Below, in pieces: positions 1 through 5,516 of a stretch of DNA of 7,458 bases (its first letter is position 1; every line of letters begins with the position of its first letter). Made by a program: the position numbers and the translations under genes. Under the pieces are notes generated by a model that had not been told where the DNA came from, made no database searches, and saw nothing but the letters and a program-made list of their open reading frames with translations. The stretch comes from CG1-02-35-72 sp964564475 (GTDB lineage: Bacteria; Bacteroidota; Bacteroidia; Flavobacteriales; Flavobacteriaceae), in assembly GCA_964564475.1 (NCBI GenBank), contig CAZMBM010000108.1, positions 1 through 7,458 on the forward strand, given 5' to 3'.

Positions 1-158
1 TATCTAAAAAGGAATAAAATCCCGTTTTTTATACTGGTAATTCGTATTGCAGTTAAACGGCCGAAAATCCTGACACCTTTGTCGAAATTTTCAAAAACAA
101 GAGGACATATTAGGCGTTCTTTTTTTAGCCTTCGACAATAAATGCTCAAAATAATTTG
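1..158. other. Left-edge stretch with no recognised gene
   Basis: This stretch lies downstream of the leftward GHMP kinase gene and runs to the window edge. One rightward frame is open from base 1 to a TAA at 139-141 (46 codons). One leftward frame, in phase with the kinase stop, is open from 158 to the edge. Neither gives a peptide I recognise. Both contain CGG, AGG or CGA codons, which are uncommon in the neighbouring genes, so I do not call either as a gene. In flavobacteria an HMG-CoA reductase gene often neighbours this kinase (recalled knowledge), but no frame here looks like its beginning or end. The clearest structure is the possible hairpin at 63-92. Confidence 0.5.
63..92. repeat. 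Imperfect inverted repeat, possible hairpin or terminator
   Basis: Bases 63-68 (GAAAAT) are the reverse complement of 87-92 (ATTTTC). Bases 72-75 (GACA) are the reverse complement of 80-83 (TGTC), with a four-base loop CCTT. Both arms share one centre and are separated by a 2x2 mismatch plus one T-G wobble (71/84), which pairs only in a rightward transcript. The element begins about 65 bases past the kinase stop codon, so it could end that transcript, but no clean T-tract follows it on the leftward strand. It could also be chance in AT-rich DNA. Confidence 0.3.
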
Positions 159-1076
159 TTATAAAACCATTTTAGCAAAGGGAATTATTGTTTTAAAACC
201 CTTAGCTTTAAAATACTTCGGTGTATCGTCATTACCCGTGGCTAAAACAAAATCACCCCCCCAAGCCCCTAGGCTTTTTACTTCACCAAAATAATCGTTA
301 AATAATTGTTCTTTAATGGGTTTGATTTCGATGAGTTTACTGATAATGGCCTCGTGTTGTTTTATTAAAGATTCAAAATTTGCTAAATTGGTACAGCCTG
401 CCATTGCTGTGCTGATTTCTGATATCTCTAAAACCGCCTTTTTTACATCGCTTTTTCTATTTTGATACCGTATAATTCCTCTCTGAGAATTTTGTTTTTT
501 GTTTAAGTACACAAAATACAATTGCTCTTTAAAATCGGGGTTAAAATCTATGGTTTTAACTGATGGTTTTTGGTTTTTTAAACGGTATAAAATGGTTTGA
601 TTGTGTTGTGCGCAGGCTATATCGTAGCCACTACCGCCGAAACATTTAAACTGCAAGTCAAAAGCATTAACTTTAGCCCATTGCGCTATATTGTTGATTA
701 AAGTTGAAGAGCTTCCCAAGCCCCAATGACGCGAAAAGCCGAGTTTTGTTGTGACTTTATAATTCTGATTGTCGGATAAAAATTTTGGATTCATCTTTCG
801 CGCTTCTTTTAAAACCCTTTGAAGTCGCGATGTAACAGCTCCATTTTCGGGGAAGTCTTTATCTGTACTAAATTCAAAGTCCGTTAAAGTAAAATGTACT
901 TTATACCACAGTGCCTCGTTTGCGTCATAACTTTTCCAAACAGAAAAGGTGTTTTTAATTGGGCTAACTTGCAACGATTGTCCGTGTTTTGTAGGGAGGG
1001 CTAAAGCTAAGGCACCGTCTAAAACAGCGTATTCTGCAGATAAAAGTAATTTTCCGTTGCTGTAAAAGGTTGTCAT
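159..1076 (-). CDS. GYDIA-family GHMP kinase (probable mevalonate-pathway kinase)
   Basis: This 305-residue cytoplasmic protein belongs to the GHMP small-molecule kinase superfamily. The sequence shows the three superfamily motifs in order: an N-terminal GKLLLSAEYAVLDG (residues 8-21), the phosphate-binding glycine-rich loop HWGLGSSSTL (117-126), and a C-terminal glycine-rich SLGAWGGDF (268-276). The diagnostic GSGYDIACA (148-156) gives the family its name. It resembles the GSGxDV segment of phosphomevalonate kinases, so Asp152 is the likely catalytic acid. Members occur in Bacteroidota that make isoprenoids by the mevalonate route; the exact substrate (mevalonate or phosphomevalonate) is inference. 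The gene starts with ATG, 18 bases after the stop of the flippase-like gene, so the two are probably co-transcribed. Length and motifs look intact. No HMG-CoA reductase gene is seen in the remaining 158 bases downstream. The family call is firm; the substrate is not. Confidence 0.9.
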   Translation of the reverse strand: MTTFYSNGKLLLSAEYAVLDGALALALPTKHGQSLQVSPIKNTFSVWKSYDANEALWYKVHFTLTDFEFSTDKDFPENGAVTSRLQRVLKEARKMNPKFLSDNQNYKVTTKLGFSRHWGLGSSSTLINNIAQWAKVNAFDLQFKCFGGSGYDIACAQHNQTILYRLKNQKPSVKTIDFNPDFKEQLYFVYLNKKQNSQRGIIRYQNRKSDVKKAVLEISEISTAMAGCTNLANFESLIKQHEAIISKLIEIKPIKEQLFNDYFGEVKSLGAWGGDFVLATGNDDTPKYFKAKGFKTIIPFAKMVL

Positions 1077-1094
1077 CTTCAGTTAAAATACAAA

Positions 1095-2066
1095 CTAAAT
1101 CTTATTCTTATTATAAATTGGTAAAACAATCATTGCTAATCCGCCAAAGACAAGCACCATAAGTGTTTGTGATGTCCAAACTATCCATCCGAAAGCCCGT
1201 GCCGGATTGTTTTCAACGCCGTATAAAATAAGAACACTGGCCACAAATATAGGATACGTTCCCAAGCCCCCGTTGGTTAAGGCCATACTTAAACCACCTA
1301 CCACAAAACCTACTACAATGGCACCAAAAGGCAGGTGGCTTGTTTCGGGAATGGCAAATGTTACCACATAAAACATCAAAACATAAAGTGACCAGATTAA
1401 AATAGTGTGAAAAATGAATACCCCTTTTTTCTTCATATGCACAATACTCATAATGCCTTCTAAAAGCCCTTTTATAAATTCTTTTATCTTTAAGATAAAG
1501 CGCCATTTAGATTTCTTAAAAAGAACATATAAAACTATTGCTATTATTGCCAATCCGCCAAGAATAATAAATTTATGCCAAGGGTTTGACCCGCTGTCTT
1601 TAAAAAAATATTCAGACAGCAATTTGGTTTGCATGATAAAAGCAATCCCTATTATAGAGAAAAGCATAATAACGTCGGCCACACGCTCAGCCACAATAGT
1701 GCCAAAAGCTTTTTGAAACGGGATACCTTCGTATTTAGAAATGGCTGCCGCCCGAGCTACCTCTCCGGAACGCGGAATAACCAAATTGAGCAAATAAGCT
1801 ACCAAAACCGTTAAAACACTATTGGTAAATTTGGGTTTATAGCCAAGAGGTTCTAATAAAAATTGCCACCTGTAAGCCCGTGACAAATGGCTCATTACAG
1901 CCAAAATAATCGATAAGAAAACCCAGCCATAATGGGCTGTTCTGAATGAGTTTTTAATAGATTCAAAATCGGAGGGTGTAAATTTTGACAATGAGTACCA
2001 AATAAGCCCCAGTCCAAAAAGAATTGGAAGGCTTATAAAAATAATTTTTCTGAGTTTTTTTGACAA
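1095..2066 (-). CDS. Lysylphosphatidylglycerol synthase TM-region / YbhN-type flippase-like membrane protein
   Basis: This 323-residue integral inner-membrane protein belongs to the family of the membrane half of MprF (LPG_synthase_TM, formerly UPF0104). Hydrophobic stretches lie near residues 8-26, 46-60, 80-97, 128-146, 165-183, 217-238, 246-264, 270-283 and 292-315. The family signature is clear: NLVIPRSGEVARA (94-106) followed by the AERVADV segment (126-132), and a later NGGLGTYP (265-272). It lacks the soluble aminoacyl-transferase domain of MprF, so it should not be named a synthase. Relatives are thought to flip or transport lipids; the substrate here is unknown. The start is TTG at 2066. 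The only upstream codons in frame before a TAA are TTC, AGA and CAA, and no ATG lies before the first membrane helix. The gene lies 105 bases after panC and 18 bases before the GHMP kinase gene, and has a promoter-like box of its own upstream. Confidence 0.9.
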   Translation of the reverse strand: MSKKLRKIIFISLPILFGLGLIWYSLSKFTPSDFESIKNSFRTAHYGWVFLSIILAVMSHLSRAYRWQFLLEPLGYKPKFTNSVLTVLVAYLLNLVIPRSGEVARAAAISKYEGIPFQKAFGTIVAERVADVIMLFSIIGIAFIMQTKLLSEYFFKDSGSNPWHKFIILGGLAIIAIVLYVLFKKSKWRFILKIKEFIKGLLEGIMSIVHMKKKGVFIFHTILIWSLYVLMFYVVTFAIPETSHLPFGAIVVGFVVGGLSMALTNGGLGTYPIFVASVLILYGVENNPARAFGWIVWTSQTLMVLVFGGLAMIVLPIYNKNKI

Positions 2067-2099
2067 TTGTCTGAATTAAAGAATTGTTGAAAATATCAC

Positions 2100-2115
2100 A
2101 TGTCGCATGCAACAT
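2100..2115. promoter_or_regulatory. 16-bp near-palindrome, possible operator
   Basis: ATGTCGCATGCAACAT matches its own reverse complement at 14 of 16 positions; the only mismatched pair is C2104 against A2111. It lies between the promoter-like box at 2127-2134 and the TTG start at 2066, so it falls at or just after the expected transcription start of the flippase-like gene. That is where a repressor dimer would bind. As RNA it could fold only with a two-base loop, so a DNA-binding site is more plausible than a hairpin. No regulator is encoded in the window, and chance remains possible. Confidence 0.35.
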
Positions 2116-2126
2116 CTTTAAAGGGG

Positions 2127-2134
2127 CAAATATA
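2127..2134 (-). promoter_or_regulatory. Bacteroidota-type -7 box before the flippase-like gene
   Basis: Read leftward the bases are TATATTTG, an exact match to the Bacteroidota -7 consensus TAnnTTTG, followed by CCCC. It lies within the 105-base panC-flippase gap and predicts an untranslated leader of roughly 50-55 bases. I see no clear -33 TTG at the usual distance, so this would be a box-only match. It suggests that the flippase-like and kinase genes can be transcribed separately from panC. Confidence 0.45.
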
Positions 2135-2171
2135 GTTAATTTAGATTTTGAAGTTTATCTCTTTAAAATTA

Positions 2172-3011
2172 TTATAGGGCAATATTATCTATAAGCCTTA
2201 CACCTTCTATATAAGCGGCTATAAAAGCTCTGTATTTTTTTTTAGTATTGATTGTTTTTGCTTTTTTTAAAGTTTCGGCATCGGCAATAATAAAATATTC
2301 TAACTCTACAAAAGGTAATTTTTTAAATTTTGAATTTATTTCTTCGTATAATTCGTCAAGAGTCTTATTGTTAAAACCGGCTTTTATTTTTAGCAGGCTC
2401 TTGTAAATTACTACTGCTTTTTTTCGATATTGGGCCGATAACCTTTCATTACGAGAACTCATGGCGAGACCGCTTTTTTCTCTAAAAATAGGACAAGAAA
2501 TAATTTTGACCGGTATTTTTAAATCGCTTACCATTTTTTTTATAATCAGTAATTGTTGATAATCTTTTTCACCAAAATAAGCATTGGTTGGTTTTACGAT
2601 GTCGAACAAACGTTTGACGACCGTTCCAACGCCGTTAAAGTGACCCGGCCTGTATTTGCCTTCCATGACCTTTTCTAATCCGGAAAAATTAAAGTTTTTT
2701 GATGTCTCTTCATCGGGATAGATTTCTTTGACATTTGGCACATAAACAATATCGCATTGAACTCCTTCTAGAGCATCGATATCATCATTTAACGTTCTGG
2801 GATATTTTTTCAAATCATCTTGGTTGTTAAATTGTGTGGGGTTTACAAATATACTTACCACAACAATTTCGTTGTTTTCTTTAGCCTGTTCAATTAGTGA
2901 TAAATGACCTTTATGCAGGGCGCCCATAGTGGGCACAAAACCAATGTTTTGATTGCTGTATTTTTTAGCCAGAAAAACTTGTAACGGTGCGCCTTCTCTA
3001 AAAACCTTCAT
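2172..3011 (-). CDS. panC: Pantothenate synthetase (pantoate--beta-alanine ligase)
   Basis: This cytoplasmic enzyme joins D-pantoate to beta-alanine with ATP, through a pantoyl-adenylate, to give pantothenate for coenzyme A. At 279 residues it has the usual family length. The nucleotidyl-transferase motifs are all present: the HIGH-like PTMGALHKGH (27-36, with His33 and His36), FVNPTQF (55-61), the pantoate-site segment RPGHFNGVGTVV (121-132), FGEKDYQQ (146-153, Lys149), and the KMSKS-like GLAMSSRN (181-188). The C-terminal dimer-domain segments LEYFIIAD (237-244) and VRLIDN (271-276) follow. It starts with ATG at 3011, about 30 bases from an exact -7 box. In many flavobacteria panD, which makes the beta-alanine, follows panC directly (recalled knowledge); here the next gene is the flippase-like protein and no panD is seen. 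The enzyme itself looks intact and active. Confidence 0.97.
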   Translation of the reverse strand: MKVFREGAPLQVFLAKKYSNQNIGFVPTMGALHKGHLSLIEQAKENNEIVVVSIFVNPTQFNNQDDLKKYPRTLNDDIDALEGVQCDIVYVPNVKEIYPDEETSKNFNFSGLEKVMEGKYRPGHFNGVGTVVKRLFDIVKPTNAYFGEKDYQQLLIIKKMVSDLKIPVKIISCPIFREKSGLAMSSRNERLSAQYRKKAVVIYKSLLKIKAGFNNKTLDELYEEINSKFKKLPFVELEYFIIADAETLKKAKTINTKKKYRAFIAAYIEGVRLIDNIAL

Positions 3012-3042
3012 ACCAATTCTATAAATAACTGTTAAAACCTTG

Positions 3043-3050
3043 CAAACTTA
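3043..3050 (-). promoter_or_regulatory. -7 box of the panC promoter
   Basis: Read leftward the bases are TAAGTTTG, an exact TAnnTTTG match, ending 32 bases before the panC ATG. This predicts a short leader of about 25 bases. No good -33 TTG is visible at the usual spacing. It lies back to back with the rightward box at 3083-3090 in the same 106-base divergent gap. Confidence 0.5.
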
Positions 3051-3082
3051 CTATATATAGACTAAATCTGCATAATTTTTAG

Positions 3083-3090
3083 TAATTTTG
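3083..3090 (+). promoter_or_regulatory. -7 box of the promoter for the GT5-like/DUF4270/glmS block
   Basis: TAATTTTG is an exact match to TAnnTTTG, 27 bases before the ATG at 3118, which predicts a leader of about 20 bases. A -33 TTG is not evident. It is the only convincing promoter box I find for the rightward block: the 13-base and 7-base gaps before the next two genes hold none. It may therefore drive glmS as well. Confidence 0.5.
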
Positions 3091-3117
3091 CATATTCTTT
3101 AATATTTAGAAGTGATT

Positions 3118-3936
3118 ATGAGGGAAAAGAGAGTACTGTACGTGTCTTCTGAGGTGAGTCCCTATTTGCCCGAAAATGAATTGTCTAGAATGTCTTTTGA
3201 AGTGCCGCGAATGGTGCATCAAAAAAGTGGACAAATCCGTATTTTTATGCCTCATTTTGGTATAATTAATGAGCGTAGGCATCAATTGCACGAAGTCATT
3301 AGGCTTTCTGGTATGAACCTTATTATTAATGATATGGACATGCCCCTTATTATTAAGGTTGCTTCAATCCCCAAAGAACGCATGCAGGTCTATTTTATAG
3401 ACAACGACGATTATTTTAAAAGAAAGGCTATTTACAAAGATGAAGACGGCAAGCTTTTCAGTGACAATGACGAACGTTCAATATTCTTTGCCAGAGGTGT
3501 TGTAGAAACCGTAAAGAAATTAAATTGGATGCCCGATATAATTCACGTTAATGGTTGGATGGCGTCATTATTGCCTTTATATCTCAGAACCTTTTATGCA
3601 GATGAACCTTTGTTTAAAAACAGTAAAATTGTAACCTCTCTTTTTAACACCAATAAATTTAGCGGTAAATTAAATGAGGCCCTTGTAGATAAATTAAAGT
3701 TTGATAAAATAGATGAAACCAAACTTAAAACCCTAAAAACACCAAGCTATTCTAACCTTCTTAAAATTGCTATAGAAAACTCTGATGCCGTTGTTAAAGG
3801 CACAGAAAAGCTTCCAAAACAAATTGAAGACTATCTCAAAAAAATAGACAAACCTGTTTTAGAATATCAAGATATGTCCACTTTTGAAGAAGCCTATCTC
3901 AATTTTTACACAAACCAAGTTTTAAATAACAAATAG
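3118..3936 (+). CDS. Glycogen/starch synthase-like protein, GT5 N-terminal domain only, probably non-catalytic
   Basis: This 272-residue, probably cytoplasmic protein resembles only the N-terminal Rossmann half of GT5 glycogen synthases, which are usually about 470-500 residues. Recognisable segments are the first strand VLYVSSEVSPYL (6-17), IRIFMPHFG (40-48), VYFIDNDDYF (91-100), DNDERSIFFARGVVE (116-130) and PDIIHVNGW (139-147). The ADP-glucose-binding KxGGL that normally follows SEVxPf is replaced by PENEL, and the usual HDW motif reads NGW (145-147). The C-terminal domain with its catalytic glutamates is absent. Similar short proteins occur across Bacteroidota beside DUF4270 and glmS (recalled), so this is a family trait rather than a fresh truncation. 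I chose ATG at 3118 because it gives the usual MxxKRxLYVSSE start; an in-frame GTG at 3112 is possible. The DUF4270 gene follows after 13 bases. Its function is unknown; glycogen synthesis is unlikely on its own. Confidence 0.88.
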   Translation: MREKRVLYVSSEVSPYLPENELSRMSFEVPRMVHQKSGQIRIFMPHFGIINERRHQLHEVIRLSGMNLIINDMDMPLIIKVASIPKERMQVYFIDNDDYFKRKAIYKDEDGKLFSDNDERSIFFARGVVETVKKLNWMPDIIHVNGWMASLLPLYLRTFYADEPLFKNSKIVTSLFNTNKFSGKLNEALVDKLKFDKIDETKLKTLKTPSYSNLLKIAIENSDAVVKGTEKLPKQIEDYLKKIDKPVLEYQDMSTFEEAYLNFYTNQVLNNK

Positions 3937-3949
3937 TTTTCTTTTTTTT

Positions 3950-5509
3950 ATGACGACAAAAATATTTAGTGTTAAATACATAATAATAATTATCGTATTT
4001 ATAATGGGTCTTGTGGCTTGTGAAAGAGACTTTAGAGATATAGGTATAGCACTTGTTGATAATAGCAAGTTCGATACAAAAATACTGGTTTCTGATATAA
4101 TCGCCTACAATAAAAATATTGACTCTGTTCGTGTAGATAGCTTGCCACAATACGTAATAGGCATTAATCTGAATAATACTTTTGGCAAAACGACGGCGGC
4201 CATAGCCACACAGGTTTCGCTTCCGCCCGCAGGAACCGATTTTGGTACAAATCCAACTTTAGACTCCGTAATTTTAGACATTCCGTATTACAACAGAAGA
4301 ACAGGAACTATAAAAATAGAAAATCTCAGCACAGTAGATGAAAATGACTCTATAATAGTTCCCACTTTTCAGTTAGATTCTATTATTGGCGATCAGAGCA
4401 TTCCTTTCACGATTACCGTTTCAGAATTAGGCACCTTTATAAATAGTTTAGACCCTATAGACCCTACAAAACGAAAGCTCTATTATTCGAATAGGACATA
4501 TAAAACCATCGACCCACCTTTGTACTCCGGCCTTTTTACGCCAAATCCTGACGATACTGTTGCCTATATTAAGTACCGAAACCTCAACAATGAAGTCTTT
4601 GATATAGATACCATTAAACGGTCAAACAGCATTCCTTCCATTAAACTACCACTAAACGAAAGCTTTTTTTTAAACAACTTTATAAACCAAAACAATTCTG
4701 TCGTCTTGAGCTCTATTGATGAGTTTACGCGCTTTTTTAGAGGGCTATATATAAGCGCTTCGGGGTCTGATGGCTCTTTGATGACCTTGCCAATTAGAAA
4801 TGGAAGTATTACCTTATTCTATTCTAATGATGTTTCTATAACCGATTCTGTCAATGTCACCACAATAAAACGCACAAAGCAAAAAATGATTTTCCCGCTG
4901 TCCGGAATTCGGACTAACAGATACGAGCATGATTATAGTTTAGCCAGTTCGGCTATTCAAACACGTCTGTCAAATCCCGATAAAATAAATGGCGAACAAA
5001 AACTTTACATACAAGGAGCCTCCGGTTCTATGATTGTTTTAAAACTTTTTAGCAATGATGATTTGGTGAGTATCCGCTCTAAAAATTGGCTGATTAACGA
5101 AGCCAACATCAAATTGTATGTTGACAAAGACGAAACCGGTAGTAGTTTACCTAATAGGTTGTTTCTCTTTAACTACGACAATAATGCCCATATTTTAGAC
5201 ATTATTTCGGAAGGCGCAACTATTTTTGGCGGACGCCTTCAACATGACAGCAATGGTGATCCTGATTTTTACAAATTTAGGATAACTGATTATATTGCTC
5301 GTGTTTTGAGACAAGAAAACCCTTGGCCTTCTTCAAAATTAGCGGTTAAAGTTTTTAGCCCTTATGACATTCCTTCTTTTTTAAGGCTTTCCGACACAAT
5401 TATAAAACCTTTTAACTGGAATCCAAAAGGAGTTGCTATATTTGGCAATAAAGAATTGAGTGCTAAAAAATTATCCTTAGAAATATTTTATACAGAACCT
5501 AAAAACTAA
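3950..5509 (+). CDS. DUF4270-family lipoprotein
   Basis: This 519-residue protein begins with a lipoprotein signal: a basic start (Lys4, Lys9), an isoleucine-rich hydrophobic core (10-22) and the lipobox LVAC, with Cys24 as the lipidated residue. After processing it begins CERDF, continuing into RDIGIALVDNSKFDT (29-43), the usual opening of DUF4270 proteins. The rest is rich in beta-strand and polar residues. It includes segments I associate with the family, such as GSITLFYS (285-292), YIQGASGSMIVLKLF (353-367) and INEANIKLYVD (382-392), and no further membrane helix. It should sit in the periplasm or outer membrane; the acidic residues just after the cysteine could favour surface export, which is inference. 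No enzymatic motif is visible and the family has no established role that I know of. The start follows a pyrimidine-only spacer 13 bases after the preceding stop, and glmS begins 7 bases downstream, so all three genes probably form an operon. Confidence 0.9.
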   Translation: MTTKIFSVKYIIIIIVFIMGLVACERDFRDIGIALVDNSKFDTKILVSDIIAYNKNIDSVRVDSLPQYVIGINLNNTFGKTTAAIATQVSLPPAGTDFGTNPTLDSVILDIPYYNRRTGTIKIENLSTVDENDSIIVPTFQLDSIIGDQSIPFTITVSELGTFINSLDPIDPTKRKLYYSNRTYKTIDPPLYSGLFTPNPDDTVAYIKYRNLNNEVFDIDTIKRSNSIPSIKLPLNESFFLNNFINQNNSVVLSSIDEFTRFFRGLYISASGSDGSLMTLPIRNGSITLFYSNDVSITDSVNVTTIKRTKQKMIFPLSGIRTNRYEHDYSLASSAIQTRLSNPDKINGEQKLYIQGASGSMIVLKLFSNDDLVSIRSKNWLINEANIKLYVDKDETGSSLPNRLFLFNYDNNAHILDIISEGATIFGGRLQHDSNGDPDFYKFRITDYIARVLRQENPWPSSKLAVKVFSPYDIPSFLRLSDTIIKPFNWNPKGVAIFGNKELSAKKLSLEIFYTEPKN

Positions 5510-5516
5510 TCTTATT

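Noticed and set aside
6..30. A-run, GGA/TCC and T-run resembling a bidirectional terminator
   Set aside because: Only two or three G-C pairs form, and only with a bulge or mismatch. The A and T runs are expected by chance in this AT-rich DNA.
1..141. Rightward frame open from the window edge to a TAA at 139-141, as the tail of a gene
   Set aside because: The peptide is not recognisable, it uses CGG, AGG and CGA codons that are uncommon in the neighbours, and the opposite strand is open too. It cannot be supported without sequence to the left.
1414..1716. Rightward open frame inside the flippase-like gene
   Set aside because: It is antisense to a conserved membrane-protein gene, has no family features, and overlaps other chance frames there.
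1095..2066. Name as lysylphosphatidylglycerol synthase (mprF)
   Set aside because: Only the membrane-region family is present. The C-terminal aminoacyl-transferase domain needed for synthesis is absent at 323 residues.
3118..3936. Recent truncation or frameshift of a full glycogen synthase gene
   Set aside because: No remnant of the C-terminal domain follows in any frame. The next gene starts 13 bases later, and missing motifs inside the retained domain point to an old, stable short family.
5510..5516. glmS ribozyme or riboswitch before glmS
   Set aside because: Only 7 bases separate glmS from the DUF4270 stop, so there is no room for the structured ribozyme unless it lay inside the coding sequence, and no sign of that was seen.
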